From NCBI RefSeq assembly GCF_022763245.1, contig NZ_JALEGV010000041.1, forward strand, positions 605,223 to 669,222: a stretch of DNA of 64,000 nucleotides, given 5' to 3'. Positions 1 through 9,211 of this stretch are shown one piece after another (position 1 is the stretch's first letter; each line of letters starts with the position of its first letter). Under the pieces are notes generated by a model. The model ran no database searches and was not told the origin of the DNA. It saw only the letters and a program-made list of their open reading frames with translations. Origin of the DNA: Oricola sp. (lineage in GTDB: Bacteria > Pseudomonadota > Alphaproteobacteria > Rhizobiales > Rhizobiaceae). A program made the translations under genes and the position numbers.

Positions 1-1208
1 GTGATCCGGTCGAATTTCTTGCGCACCTTCACATGGTCGAGGATCAGGATGTTCTCCGTGATCTCCAGCTCCAACCGCTCGGGCAGCATGTTGTGCTTGC
101 GCATGATGGTGGCGAGCTTGCGCACGAAACCCGGCGCGTCCAGCTGTTTCGGCGAGACGTTGACGGCGATCTTCGTTCCCGGCGGCAGGTGGCGGGCGTC
201 CGCGCAGGCCCTGTCCAGGGTCCACAGGCCAAGCTGGTTGATCAGCCCGCAATTCTCCGCGACCGGAATGAACTCGGTCGGCGGAATGTTGCCCTTTTCC
301 GGGTGGTTCCAGCGCAGAAGCGCCTCGTAGCCGACCGTCATGCCGCTGCGATTGTCGACCTGCGGCTGGTAGACCAGTTCGAAATCGTCGGTTCCGATGG
401 AGGTGGAGAGCTCCCCCTCGATCCACTTGCGATAGGTGTCCGTCTGGGTCATCTCCGGGTGGTAGATCGCCCAGTTGCCGAGGCCGCTGGCCCGCGCGGT
501 CGTCCGCGCCAGGTTGGTGCGGCGAAGCACGGTGGAGATCGAGCGCCCGTTGTGTCCGAGTTCGGCGAGCCCCGCCGTGCAGAACACCGGGATGACGGTG
601 TTGTCGATCTTGATCGGCCGGGCCATGTCTTCCAGCACCGCCGACATGATGGCGTGCAGTTCGTGGTCGTCATGTCCGGCTTCGAAGGCGAAGGCGAACT
701 CGCTGCCGGCGATGCGGGCCGCCGGGCCGAGGTCGCCGACGAGGCGGCGGATGCGGCCGCCGACAAGATGCAGCACCAGGTCGCCGGTTTCGGCGCCGTG
801 ACGGTCGTTGATTTCGCGAAACGCGTCGATCTCGATGGAGACGAGCATCCAGCGCGACAGTTTCCTGTTCTTGCCCGTCGGTGCGTGATCGACCAGCGAT
901 CCGATCTGCTTTTCGAGGCCGAGCCGCGACAGGAGCCCGGTCGTCGGATCGGTGGCGATCGCCGCCTCATAGACCTTGCTGGCTTCGTCGGTGCCGGCGA
1001 AATAGGCGTGGGCGCATCCCGCGCCGGCGAGCGCCGCCAGCGCCGCGACGACGGCCGTCAGCGTGCCGGTCTCGGGCGAAGAGATGTCGCCCAGCCGGCT
1101 CATCATCGCCGCCCACAGCGCGAGCGAAGCCGCTCCGAATCCGCTGGTCACGATCGTGATCAGCCGAAACAGCCAGGAACGCGATACAACGGAACGACGA
1201 CGCGTCAT
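1..1208 (-). CDS. GGDEF/EAL domain protein (c-di-GMP phosphodiesterase), 3' end cut by window
   Basis: The gene runs leftward off the window, so about the last third of the EAL domain is missing. The N-terminus has two membrane helices (about residues 13-38 and 48-70), followed by a GGDEF-like domain (about 85-245) and an EAL domain (from about 275). In the GGDEF domain the signature reads AGSEF instead of GGDEF, so cyclase activity is probably lost. The EAL domain keeps the YEALLRW motif, VNVSPKQL and LELEITE, the last two carrying metal-ligand residues. The predicted role is therefore inner-membrane cleavage of cyclic di-GMP, possibly with the GGDEF domain acting as a sensor of GTP; that is inference from family knowledge. 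The start ATG at 1206-1208 gives the two helices. It lies downstream of fabI on the same strand across a 144 bp gap and is likely a separate transcript. Confidence 0.85.
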   Translation of the reverse strand, partial: MTRRRSVVSRSWLFRLITIVTSGFGAASLALWAAMMSRLGDISSPETGTLTAVVAALAALAGAGCAHAYFAGTDEASKVYEAAIATDPTTGLLSRLGLEKQIGSLVDHAPTGKNRKLSRWMLVSIEIDAFREINDRHGAETGDLVLHLVGGRIRRLVGDLGPAARIAGSEFAFAFEAGHDDHELHAIMSAVLEDMARPIKIDNTVIPVFCTAGLAELGHNGRSISTVLRRTNLARTTARASGLGNWAIYHPEMTQTDTYRKWIEGELSTSIGTDDFELVYQPQVDNRSGMTVGYEALLRWNHPEKGNIPPTEFIPVAENCGLINQLGLWTLDRACADARHLPPGTKIAVNVSPKQLDAPGFVRKLATIMRKHNMLPERLELEITENILILDHVKVRKKFDRI

Positions 1209-1352
1209 GAAACCCCCGCACTCACGCAGAGATCGCACGGCAATCCCTAAGAAGCGGTTGCGTTGCGGGAGAATATTCCCTAGCGGCACGGACTCTGTCG
1301 CCGGGCGGGCGGTGTTTGCGCCGCCCGGGACACGCGTCGGTCGTGGCGGGTC

Positions 1353-2162
1353 CTATTTCGGGTCGAGCTTGCGCAGTTCGTCCATCGAGGGCATCGACAT
1401 GATGTTGTAGCCGGAATCCACGTAGTGGATCTCGCCGGTCACGCCGCTCGACATCTCGGAGAGAAGGTAGAGCGCCGACTGGCCGACCTGGTCGATGACG
1501 ATCGGGCGGCCCAGCGGCGACACCCGTTGCTGATAGGAGAAGATCTGGCGCGCGTCGCCGATGCCGGCGCCCGCGAGCGTGCGCACCGGTCCGGCCGAGA
1601 TCGCGTTGACGCGCACATTGCTGCGGCCGAAATCGGCGGCCAGGTAGCGCACCATCGCTTCCAGCGCCGCCTTGGCGATGCCCATCACGTTGTAGTTCGG
1701 CATCACCCGCATCGAGCCGCCATAGGTCAGCGTCAGGAGCGACGCGCCGTCATTGAGCAGCGGCGCGGCCAACTGGGCGACCTCGGTGAAGGAATAGGCC
1801 GAGATGACCATGGTGCGCGAGAAGTTCTCGCGCGTCGTCACGTCGAGATAGCGGCCCTTGAGCTGCGTGCGGTCGGAAAAGCCGATGGCGTGGACGAGGA
1901 AGTCGAGGCCGCCCCATTCGCTCTTCAGCGTGTCGAACACGGCCGCCGTGCTCTCGGTGTCTTCCACGTCGCAGGGGATCAGGAGCTTCGAGCCGATCTC
2001 GTCGGCCAGCGGCTTGACGCGCCGCCCGAACGCCTCGCCCTGGTAGGTGAGCGCGATTTCCGCACCCTGGTCGGCCAGCGCCTTGGCGATGCCCCAGGCG
2101 ATGGAGTGGTCGTTGGCCACTCCCATGATCAAGCCGCGTTTTCCCGCCATCAGCCCGTTCAT
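1353..2162 (-). CDS. fabI: enoyl-[acyl-carrier-protein] reductase (NADH)
   Basis: FabI reduces trans-2-enoyl-ACP to acyl-ACP, the last step of each type II fatty-acid elongation cycle in the cytoplasm. The 269-residue product has the usual family length. It shows the FabI-type nucleotide-binding start (GVANDHSIAWG, residues 14-24) and the catalytic set Y147, Y157 and K164 in the Y-x6-K arrangement typical of FabI. The ATG at 2162 has an AAAGGAC ribosome site about 7 bases upstream. The gene is the last of a fabA-fabB-fabI run, 17 bp after fabB, an arrangement conserved in rhizobia where this copy is often called fabI2. Triclosan-sensitive FabI paralogs exist elsewhere in related genomes, so this may not be the only enoyl reductase. 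Confidence 0.95.
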   Translation of the reverse strand: MNGLMAGKRGLIMGVANDHSIAWGIAKALADQGAEIALTYQGEAFGRRVKPLADEIGSKLLIPCDVEDTESTAAVFDTLKSEWGGLDFLVHAIGFSDRTQLKGRYLDVTTRENFSRTMVISAYSFTEVAQLAAPLLNDGASLLTLTYGGSMRVMPNYNVMGIAKAALEAMVRYLAADFGRSNVRVNAISAGPVRTLAGAGIGDARQIFSYQQRVSPLGRPIVIDQVGQSALYLLSEMSSGVTGEIHYVDSGYNIMSMPSMDELRKLDPK

Positions 2163-2179
2163 AGTGTCGTCCTTTCAGG

Positions 2180-3400
2180 TCAGCCGTTGTACCGCTGGAA
2201 GACCAGCGTCGCATTCGTGCCGCCGAAGCCGAAGGAGTTCGACAGGACGGTGTTGACCTCGGCGTTGTCGATGCGCTCGCGCAGGATCGGCATGCCTTCG
2301 AATTCTGGGTCGAGCGTCTCGATATGCGCGCTCTCGCCGAGGAAGTTGTTCTGCATCATCAGGATCGAGTAGATCGATTCCTGCGCGCCGGCCGCGCCGA
2401 GCGAGTGGCCGGTCAGCGATTTCGTCGACGAGATATACGGCATGTCGTCGCCGAACACCTCGCGGATCGCCCCCATCTCCCGGCTGTCGCCCACCGGCGT
2501 CGAGGTGCCGTGCGTGTTGATGTAATCTACGCCACCATCGACAGTCGCCAACGCCTGCCGCATGCACCGCACCGCCCCTTCTCCGGAGGGGGCGACCATG
2601 TCGTAGCCGTCGGAGGTGGCGCCGTAGCCGACGATTTCGGCGAGGATCTTCGCGCCGCGCGCCTTGGCGTGCTCCAGCTCTTCCAGAACGAGCACACCGG
2701 CGCCGCCGGCGATCACGAAGCCGTCGCGGTTCGCGTCGTAGGCGCGTGATGCGCGCGGAGCGTTGTCGTTGAACTTGGAGGACATGGCGCCCATGGCGTC
2801 GAACAGGTTGGACATCGTCCAATCGAGATCCTCGTGCCCGCCGGCAAAGACCATGTCCTGCTTGCCCCACTGTATGAGCTCATAGGCATTGCCGATGCAA
2901 TGCGCCGAGGTCGAGCAGGCCGACGAGATCGAATAGTTGACGCCGTGGATCTTGAACCAGGTGGCGAGCGTCGCCGAGGCGGTCGAAGACATCGCCTTCG
3001 GCACGGCGAACGGTCCGATGCGCTTCGGCGAACCCTTCTCTCGCGTCGTGTCCGCGGCCTCCACGATGGTGCGCGTGGAGGGGCCGCCGGAGCCCATGAT
3101 GATGCCGATCCGTTCATCGGTGATCGTGTCGGCGGAAAGCCCGGCATCGGCGATCGCCTGTTCCATGGCGACATGGTTCCACGCGCCGCCCTTCGACAGG
3201 AACCGCATCGCGCGGCGATCGACGAGTTCGCTCGGATCGAGCGTCGGCGCGCCCCAGACCTGGCAACGGAACCCGTGCTCGGCGAAATCCGGCGATTGGC
3301 TGATGCCCGATTTCGCATCGCGCAACGAAGCGGTGACTTCCTCGGCATTGTTGCCGATGGACGATACGATACCAAGCCCTGTAACGACGACGCGTCTCAT
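2180..3400 (-). CDS. fabB: beta-ketoacyl-ACP synthase I
   Basis: This is a 406-residue condensing enzyme that elongates acyl-ACP with malonyl-ACP. FabB is the isozyme needed to extend the cis-3-decenoyl-ACP made by FabA, so it commits carbon to unsaturated fatty acids. The catalytic triad is complete: C162 in [11 protein letters not shown]297 in [11 protein letters not shown] and H332 in [12 protein letters not shown]. The C-terminal glycine-rich loop ([11 protein letters not shown]) is present. It follows fabA by 54 bp and precedes fabI by 17 bp on the same strand, and this neighbourhood decides the FabB rather than FabF call. Confidence 0.95.
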   Translation of the reverse strand: MRRVVVTGLGIVSSIGNNAEEVTASLRDAKSGISQSPDFAEHGFRCQVWGAPTLDPSELVDRRAMRFLSKGGAWNHVAMEQAIADAGLSADTITDERIGIIMGSGGPSTRTIVEAADTTREKGSPKRIGPFAVPKAMSSTASATLATWFKIHGVNYSISSACSTSAHCIGNAYELIQWGKQDMVFAGGHEDLDWTMSNLFDAMGAMSSKFNDNAPRASRAYDANRDGFVIAGGAGVLVLEELEHAKARGAKILAEIVGYGATSDGYDMVAPSGEGAVRCMRQALATVDGGVDYINTHGTSTPVGDSREMGAIREVFGDDMPYISSTKSLTGHSLGAAGAQESIYSILMMQNNFLGESAHIETLDPEFEGMPILRERIDNAEVNTVLSNSFGFGGTNATLVFQRYNG

Positions 3401-3454
3401 GAGAGGCTCCCTGGCGTTTGCTGCGGAACGGCATCCGTCCCGCTGTTTGATGTG

Positions 3455-3970
3455 TCAGGCGGTTTTTTCTTGGAAAAGGCCCACGCGCAAGTCTTTTGCG
3501 TGGAAAACCGTCTCGCCATCGGCCTTGACGAGGCCATCGGCGATGCCGAGCACCAGGCGTCCGCGCATCACGCGCTTGAAGTCGATCTCGTACTGAACGA
3601 GCTTGGTCTCGGGCGTCACCATCCCGGTGAACTTCACTTCGCCGGTCGAGATCGCGCGGCCCTTGCCCGGCTCGCCAAGCCAGCCGAGATAGAAGCCGGT
3701 CAGCTGCCACAGCGCGTCAAGGCCGAGGCACCCCGGCATCACCGGATCGCCGATGAAATGGCACGGGAAGAACCACAGGTTCGGATTGATGTCGAACTCG
3801 GCGCGGATGAACCCCTTTTCATGCGCGCCGCCGCTTTCGCTGATCTCGGCGATCCGGTCGACCATGAGCATCGGCGGTGCCGGAAGCTGCGCGTTGCCCG
3901 GTCCGAACATTTCGCCGCGTGCGCATGTCAGCAGGTCTTCTTTGGTGTAGCTTGATTTTTGCTCGGCCAT
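3455..3970 (-). CDS. fabA: 3-hydroxydecanoyl-ACP dehydratase/isomerase
   Basis: FabA dehydrates 3-hydroxydecanoyl-ACP and isomerises the product to cis-3-decenoyl-ACP, the branch point of anaerobic unsaturated fatty-acid synthesis. The 171-residue length is exactly that of the family. The active-site segment ([13 protein letters not shown] followed by CLGLDALWQ) gives catalytic H71 and D85. It is the first gene of the fabA-fabB-fabI operon. Its start lies head to head with irr across about 170 bp, so both promoters must sit in 3971-4143. The fabA/irr pairing is conserved in Rhizobiales. Confidence 0.97.
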   Translation of the reverse strand: MAEQKSSYTKEDLLTCARGEMFGPGNAQLPAPPMLMVDRIAEISESGGAHEKGFIRAEFDINPNLWFFPCHFIGDPVMPGCLGLDALWQLTGFYLGWLGEPGKGRAISTGEVKFTGMVTPETKLVQYEIDFKRVMRGRLVLGIADGLVKADGETVFHAKDLRVGLFQEKTA

Positions 3971-4143
3971 TGGCTGACAGAGTCCTTCTTCTTGTCGTGT
4001 CGGTCCGTCGGCGCTCTCATGCCATGCGTGCGGACCTATTGATCGTGTCTGCCATAGCGAATATATGAGGAAAGTTGCAAGGGACAGACATTTGCGTCTT
4101 TTTGCACCGGGATGAAGTTCGAATTCGGATACGGCGAGCGGAA

Positions 4144-4557
4144 TTGAGTCAGCCAGGGGCGGATATCAAGCGGAGACTGCAGGATGCGGGCTTGCGCCCG
4201 ACGCGTCAGCGCGTCGCTTTGGCGGAGCTTCTGTTCGCCAAGGGAGACCGCCATCTGCCCGCCGAGGAGCTGCATGGCGAGGCACTCGCGTCCGGCGTGA
4301 GCGTATCGCTTGCGACCGTGTACAACACGCTCCATCAGTTCACCGAAGCGGGAATGCTGCGCATCCTGTCGGTTGAAGGCTCGCGCACCTATTTCGACAC
4401 CAACACCTCCGATCACCACCACTTCTATGTCGAAGATGAGGGCGAGGTCTTGGACGTTCCGGTCTCGGACCTCACGGTAAAGAACCTGCCCGAGCCGCCC
4501 GAGGGCATGGAGATCGCCAATATCGACGTCGTGATCCGGCTGCGCCGCAAGCGCTGA
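4144..4557 (+). CDS. irr: Fur-family iron response regulator Irr
   Basis: Irr is the rhizobial Fur-family transcription factor that senses haem status and represses haem synthesis and iron-using functions under iron limitation. The protein has the winged-helix DNA-binding domain ([15 protein letters not shown], then [15 protein letters not shown]) and the DHHHF metal/haem-binding segment. It ends in the [11 protein letters not shown]...VVIRLRRKR tail characteristic of Irr rather than Fur. No ATG is available. The TTG at 4144 gives a 137-residue protein whose N-terminus matches the usual length. The same frame is open from a TTG at 4075, which would add 23 basic residues and has a GAGGAAAG site close by, so the longer form cannot be excluded. 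It is divergent from fabA. Confidence 0.93.
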   Translation: MSQPGADIKRRLQDAGLRPTRQRVALAELLFAKGDRHLPAEELHGEALASGVSVSLATVYNTLHQFTEAGMLRILSVEGSRTYFDTNTSDHHHFYVEDEGEVLDVPVSDLTVKNLPEPPEGMEIANIDVVIRLRRKR

Positions 4558-4566
4558 GCAGGCGCT

Positions 4567-5127
4567 CTACTTGATCACCTCGTCTGGATAGGCACCCCAG
4601 AGTTCGGCCTGATTGACGTAGCCGCGCAGCGTACGCTCCTTGTGTTTCACTTCAAGCTCGCACCACGCGCCATCGCATGAATCGATCTTTCCGACCACGC
4701 CAGGCTCCAGATAGGCAACGACGCCGGCAAGCGCTGCAGGGGTGTCGTAGAGTGTGACGGTTTCTTCTGGCGCGGATGTCTGGCGCCATGGCGATGCGAT
4801 GGCGGTGCGTTCGCCCGAGAGAAGCGATCCGTGAATCCAGCCGGTCGTGCCGTCCGCATCGCGCACACGGCGCCAGTTGTCGTATTCCTGGATGATCTCC
4901 ATCGGAATGCCGCTCTTCAGGTAGCGATAGGCGACCTTGTAGTCCGATCCGGGACCGATCCGCATGTTCACCTTCGTTGCCTTGAGGCTAACGAATCGGG
5001 GCAGGGGCAGGCCGCTCGCGCCCCGATTGATGGCGCCGGTTTGCTGGGCCGCCGCCGGCGGGGCGCCGGCAAGAAGCGAAAGCATGACGGCGGTGAAAAC
5101 GAACGGACCGGTACGACGCGGGAACAT
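4567..5127 (-). CDS. exported bacterial SH3 domain protein
   Basis: This is a 186-residue protein with a signal peptide (about residues 1-27, ending in PPAAAQ). One bacterial SH3 domain is clear (KVNMRIGPGSDYKVAYRYLKSGIPMEII, with the following W and the GWIHGSLL strand). A second weaker SH3-like half follows, with a closing GYVNQAELWG. The family (SH3_4, DUF1058) is periplasmic or cell-wall associated; no reaction is known. The upstream in-frame ATGs at 5214 and 5151 would bury the signal peptide behind a basic Pro/Arg-rich stretch, so 5127 is preferred. It converges on irr with only 9 bp between stops. Confidence 0.82.
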   Translation of the reverse strand: MFPRRTGPFVFTAVMLSLLAGAPPAAAQQTGAINRGASGLPLPRFVSLKATKVNMRIGPGSDYKVAYRYLKSGIPMEIIQEYDNWRRVRDADGTTGWIHGSLLSGERTAIASPWRQTSAPEETVTLYDTPAALAGVVAYLEPGVVGKIDSCDGAWCELEVKHKERTLRGYVNQAELWGAYPDEVIK

Positions 5128-5336
5128 TGTGTATCTGGACCTCTTGCGCATTCGGCGCGGCGGCGGGACATCGGGCGGGGCGAGTCGGCGGCCGCGCGCA
5201 AAACTCTTTGTCATGGCCCGGTCGCCTTGCTAGACAACGGCAACGGACCGAACCTGCATTCTGGTCCATCTTGGTTAACGAGCGCTCAACGCCGCATGGC
5301 GGCACATAACAACCGGGCGCGTTTCTGGGAGTGGGA

Positions 5337-6338
5337 ATGCCGCTGAGCAGAAAACCGCTGGTCGTCATCACCCGCAAACTGCCCGATGCGGTGGAGAGCC
5401 GCATGGGTGAACTCTTCGATGTCAGGTTGAATGCGACGGACCGCGCGATGTCGCGTGAGGAACTGGTCGATGCGATGGGCATGGCCGAGGTTCTGGTGCC
5501 GACCGTGACCGACCGCATCGACGCCGAACTCATCAGCAAGGCTGGTCCGCAATTGAGGCTGATTGCCAATTTCGGCAACGGCGTCGATAACATCGACGTC
5601 AAGGAGGCGCATGCCCACGGCATCACGGTGACCAACACGCCGAACGTGCTGAACGAGGACACCGCCGACATGACGATGGCGCTGATCCTCGCTGTCCCGC
5701 GCCGCCTCACCGAAGGGGCCGCGGTGCTGACCTCCGAGAAGGACTGGCAGGGCTGGTCGCCGACCTGGATGCTCGGAAGGCGCATATCCGGCAAGAAGCT
5801 CGGAATCATCGGCCTGGGCCGCATCGGCATGGCGGTGGCGCGGCGTGCCCGCGCATTCGGCCTGTCGATCAACTACCACAACCGGCATCGCGCGTCCGCC
5901 GCGATCGAGGAGGATCTCGGCGCGACATGGTGGGAAAGCCTCGACCAGATGCTGGCTCACATGGACATCGTCTCGGTCAACTGCCCGTCGACGCCGGCAA
6001 CGTTCCATCTCCTGTCGGCGCGCCGGCTCGAGTTGCTGCGGCCCTCCGCCTATATCGTCAACACGTCGCGCGGCGATGTGATCGACGAGGAAATGCTGAT
6101 CCGGCTGATCGAAGAGGACCGCATCGCCGGCGCCGGTCTCGACGTTTTCGAAAACGAGCCGGACGTCGATCCGCGCCTGCGCGACCTTGCCCGGAAGGGC
6201 AAGGTAGTCCTGTCGCCGCATATGAGTTCGGCGACGCTGGAAGGCCGCATCGAGATGGGCGAGAAGGTGATCATCAATATCCGCATGATGGCCGATGGCG
6301 ATCGCCCGCCGGACCGCGTCCTGCCGTCAATGGTCTGA
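5337..6338 (+). CDS. D-isomer specific 2-hydroxyacid dehydrogenase (glyoxylate reductase/D-glycerate dehydrogenase type)
   Basis: This is a 333-residue NAD(P)H-dependent oxidoreductase that would interconvert a 2-keto acid such as glyoxylate or hydroxypyruvate with the D-2-hydroxy acid. It has the dinucleotide-binding GLGRIG motif and the catalytic triad Arg (NTSRGDVID), Glu (FENEPDVDPRL) and His (SPHMSSAT). The ATG at 5337 follows a GGGAG site; an in-frame GTG lies 6 bp upstream. It is monocistronic, convergent with the glutathione S-transferase gene. Substrate cannot be assigned from sequence alone. Confidence 0.88.
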   Translation: MPLSRKPLVVITRKLPDAVESRMGELFDVRLNATDRAMSREELVDAMGMAEVLVPTVTDRIDAELISKAGPQLRLIANFGNGVDNIDVKEAHAHGITVTNTPNVLNEDTADMTMALILAVPRRLTEGAAVLTSEKDWQGWSPTWMLGRRISGKKLGIIGLGRIGMAVARRARAFGLSINYHNRHRASAAIEEDLGATWWESLDQMLAHMDIVSVNCPSTPATFHLLSARRLELLRPSAYIVNTSRGDVIDEEMLIRLIEEDRIAGAGLDVFENEPDVDPRLRDLARKGKVVLSPHMSSATLEGRIEMGEKVIINIRMMADGDRPPDRVLPSMV

Positions 6339-6419
6339 TCCGGGTACTGCCGTGATGAGTGCTGTCTCACGCGGGAGATGAAGGGCGGGCGGGCTCGCAA
6401 GCCAGCCACCTTTTTCGCT

Positions 6420-7214
6420 TCAGACCAGCCCGAGTTCAGCGTCCGAGGCGTGTGTCTCGTACTTGTCGCGGGGCGGCCAGGGCCGGTTGCGCCAGTCTGG
6501 CTCGAAGTTGAAGCTTGAGACAGACCTGCCCTCGGCCAGAGCTCCGTTACCGGATCCGAGCGCGTAATCGTAGTAGTTCTTGACGATCTCCTCGAAGGAA
6601 ACCTGTTGGGCTGCCTCGTGTTCCAGGCAGGCTGCCTTCCACTCGCGCACCCGGTCATAGTCCTCGCCTGCCGGCAAGTCGAATTCCTCGTAATAGTCGA
6701 GAAACCAGAACCGCATGAACATCGGCGTGAAGACGGCTTCGGCGACCCCGAACCGATCGAACAGATACGTGCCGTCGGGATTGTGTTCCACGAGGAAGCC
6801 GTTGATGTCGCGATAGAGCGCCAGCAGCCGCTCGTTGAACTCGTCGCGCCGTTGGCGGTCCTGGTTCATGACGAACAGGTAGCCTGCCGCGGTGAACGGT
6901 CCTTCCTTGGCGATCAGCATGTTTTCGATCGCGTGTTCGAACGGGTCTGCGCGCCTCACCGGATCGCCGAATACCTCGTCGAAAAAGCGCAGGATGACCA
7001 GGCTTTCCTTCAGAATGCGGCCATCCGGCAGTTCCAGAACGGGCAGGGCGGTCGTGCCGCGCGTCTTGGCGAGCAGCGCCGGGTCGCGCGGTTTGGTAAT
7101 ATCGACGACGCTGAAATCGACAGCGCCGGATTGTCCCTTCAGCGCGAGGAGTATTTCCAGCCGCTGCGAGAAGGGGCAAACCGGAATGTGGTGAATGGTG
7201 GGACGTTGAGACAT
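6420..7214 (-). CDS. glutathione S-transferase family protein
   Basis: This is a 264-residue protein with an N-terminal thioredoxin fold carrying a CPFS motif (HHIPVCPFSQRLEILL) and the cis-Pro segment (TTALPVLELPDGRILKES). An all-helical C-terminal domain follows, as in GSTs. The Cys in the first motif is more like omega/lambda-type or glutaredoxin-like GSTs, which favour thiol transfer. The start at 7214 is set by a GGAG site 5 bases upstream (GGAGATATC); the open frame extends further upstream without a better start. It follows moeB on the same strand with a 53 bp gap. No substrate can be inferred. Confidence 0.85.
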   Translation of the reverse strand: MSQRPTIHHIPVCPFSQRLEILLALKGQSGAVDFSVVDITKPRDPALLAKTRGTTALPVLELPDGRILKESLVILRFFDEVFGDPVRRADPFEHAIENMLIAKEGPFTAAGYLFVMNQDRQRRDEFNERLLALYRDINGFLVEHNPDGTYLFDRFGVAEAVFTPMFMRFWFLDYYEEFDLPAGEDYDRVREWKAACLEHEAAQQVSFEEIVKNYYDYALGSGNGALAEGRSVSSFNFEPDWRNRPWPPRDKYETHASDAELGLV

Positions 7215-7267
7215 GATATCTCCTTCATACCAGGTGAGTGCGGACAACACCGCGGGCCGTTCGGGCG

Positions 7268-8038
7268 TCAGGGGTTCGATTGACGCCGACGGTATGTCAT
7301 TGTCTGGAACCGCACCGAAAGCGCATCGTAGAGCAGGATCTTTCCGACCAGCGGTTCGCCCGTTCCCGTGATCAGTTTCAACACTTCCACCGCCTGCAGC
7401 GTTCCGATCACCCCGGCCACGGCGCCGAGAATGCCGGCTTCCGCGCATGTCGGCACCGTGCCCTCCGGCGGGACTTCGGGAAACAAGTCGCGATAGCGCG
7501 GGCAGGGCTTGCCGTTCGTGCCGGTGGCAAACGGCGTCAGCACGGTGAGGCTGCCGTCGAAGCGGCCGAGCGCGCCGGCGACCAGCGGGATCTCGAGCGC
7601 CTCGGCCGTGTCGGCGACCAGATATCGGGTTTCGAAATTGTCGGTTCCATCGACGATCACGTCATGGCCTGAAAGAATGCTGGCAGCGTTCTCGGCCGTC
7701 AGGCGCTGGCGATACTCGATCACCTCGACCATCGGATTGACGCCGGCAAGCCTATGCGCCGCGCTCTCGGTCTTCGGTCGGCCGATATCCTCGGTCGCAT
7801 GCAGGATTTGGCGCTGCAGGTTGGACAGGCTGACCGCGTCGTCATCGACCACGCCCAGCGTGCCGACACCAGCCGCGGCGAGATAGAGAAGGACCGGACT
7901 GCCGAGCCCGCCCGCCCCGACGACCAGCACCTTGGCTGCCTTCAACGCCTGTTGGCCCGCCCCGCCGATTTCCGCCAGGATGATGTGTCGCGCATAGCGC
8001 TCGATCTCGTCCGTATTCAAGGTCTTGTCCTGGCTCAT
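7268..8038 (-). CDS. moeB: MoeB/ThiF-family adenylyltransferase
   Basis: This is a 256-residue E1-like enzyme that adenylates the C-terminal glycine of a small sulfur carrier, expected to be MoaD in molybdopterin synthesis. It has the ATP-binding GAGGLGSP loop, the DDDAVSLSNLQRQIL segment with the catalytic Arg, the DGTDNFETRYL motif and the TCAEAGILG segment. The two CxxC pairs that bind structural zinc in E. coli MoeB are not present: the first region reads CPRYRDLF and the C-terminus has no cysteine. A ThiF role for thiamine thiocarboxylate formation is therefore possible. The start overlaps the recF stop by 4 bp, so translation is probably coupled. Confidence 0.85.
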   Translation of the reverse strand: MSQDKTLNTDEIERYARHIILAEIGGAGQQALKAAKVLVVGAGGLGSPVLLYLAAAGVGTLGVVDDDAVSLSNLQRQILHATEDIGRPKTESAAHRLAGVNPMVEVIEYRQRLTAENAASILSGHDVIVDGTDNFETRYLVADTAEALEIPLVAGALGRFDGSLTVLTPFATGTNGKPCPRYRDLFPEVPPEGTVPTCAEAGILGAVAGVIGTLQAVEVLKLITGTGEPLVGKILLYDALSVRFQTMTYRRRQSNP

Positions 8039-9186
8039 GCTCGTCCCGCCTCGATGGAAAGGGCGCCGTTCTCGACCCGAAAATGCTGGGCGCGTGCGCC
8101 GAGCGCATCGAAGAGTGCGCGGTCGGTACCGGTCATGAAGGCCTGGCCGCCGACAGCGTCGATCCGGTCGAACAGGGCGGCGCGGCGGGCCGGGTCGAGA
8201 TGCGCCGCGATCTCATCGAGTAGCATGATCGGAGCGATACCGGAAACGGTGCGCGTGAGCGCGGCATGCGCCAGGACGAGGCCGACCAGCAGCGCCTTTT
8301 GTTCGCCGGTCGAACACCTTGCGGCGTCCATGTCCTTTTCGCGGTGGCGGATCGCGAACTCGGCGCGATGCGGTCCGGTGAGTGTCCGTCCGGCGGCGCG
8401 GTCGCGATATCGTCCGTCGCGATGCGCGGCGATCAACTGCTCCTCGATCGCGCCAGCCGCAACGCCCTCACGCGCCGCGGCCTCCATTTCGCCCTCGACG
8501 GAGAGCATGGCGGTGGGAAAGGGATTGTCGTCACTTCTGCGTTCTTCGATGATCCCGGCGAGCAATCCGGCGAGTTCCTGCCGCGCGGCGATGATTGCCG
8601 AGCCGAGTCCGGCGAGTTGCGCTTCGGTGGCGGAAAGCCAGGCGTCTGTCTGGCCGCCGGGGTGCTCCTCGAGCAGTCGGTTGCGCTGGCGCATCGCCTT
8701 CTCGTAGTCGGCTGCCCTGCGGCCATGCGCCGGATCGATCGCCAGCACCATCCGGTCGAGAAACCGCCGCCGGTCGGCGGCCGGCCCGGTGAAGAGCCCG
8801 TCCATCGACGGTGTTAGCCAGATGATGCGGCAAAGGTCGAGGAGTTCGTCGGCGCTCTTCGCATTAGTGCCGTTGATGCGCAGGCGACGCTGGCCGGGAT
8901 CGCCGAGCGCGGTCCCGGTGCCGATGGCGAACTCCTCGTCGTCGCGATGCAGCGTCGCATGCACGGCGAAGCCTCCATTCGAGCCTTCTTTCGCCACGTC
9001 GGCCAGTTGTGCCCGGCGCAGGCCGCGGCCGGGCGACAGAAAGGAGACGGCTTCCATGAGATTGGTCTTGCCGGCGCCGTTCGGGCCGGTCAGCACGACA
9101 TGACGCGGATCGAATTCCGCCGAAAGATGCGCGTAATTGCGGAACGCCGTCAGCTTGAGCTGCGAGATGTAGCTTTCCGCCGTCAT
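8035..9186 (-). CDS. recF: DNA replication and repair protein RecF
   Basis: RecF is an SMC-like ATPase that loads RecA at gaps with RecO and RecR. The 383-residue protein has the Walker A motif GPNGAGKT (residues 34-41), the ABC signature STGEQKALLVGL and the Walker B/D-loop MLLDEIAAHLD. The N-terminal LKLTAFRNYAHL is typical of the family. It follows dnaN by 25 bp and overlaps moeB by 4 bp, consistent with a dnaN-recF-moeB transcript. Length is normal. Confidence 0.97.
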   Translation of the reverse strand: MTAESYISQLKLTAFRNYAHLSAEFDPRHVVLTGPNGAGKTNLMEAVSFLSPGRGLRRAQLADVAKEGSNGGFAVHATLHRDDEEFAIGTGTALGDPGQRRLRINGTNAKSADELLDLCRIIWLTPSMDGLFTGPAADRRRFLDRMVLAIDPAHGRRAADYEKAMRQRNRLLEEHPGGQTDAWLSATEAQLAGLGSAIIAARQELAGLLAGIIEERRSDDNPFPTAMLSVEGEMEAAAREGVAAGAIEEQLIAAHRDGRYRDRAAGRTLTGPHRAEFAIRHREKDMDAARCSTGEQKALLVGLVLAHAALTRTVSGIAPIMLLDEIAAHLDPARRAALFDRIDAVGGQAFMTGTDRALFDALGARAQHFRVENGALSIEAGRA

Positions 9187-9211
9187 GGAGTTCCGGTCAA
9201 GGCGACGTCGC

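Noticed and set aside
1303-1331. GC-rich hairpin after fabI
   Set aside because: The stem is plausible but has a 12-base loop and no U tract, so it was not called as a terminator.
5275-5289. TTAA-N7-TCAA upstream of the hydroxyacid dehydrogenase
   Set aside because: One mismatch to the CtrA consensus without supporting context such as a cell-cycle gene; likely chance.
6380-6419. Possible terminator between the hydroxyacid dehydrogenase and GST genes
   Set aside because: Only a four-base stem (GGCT/AGCC) precedes a short T run; too weak to call.
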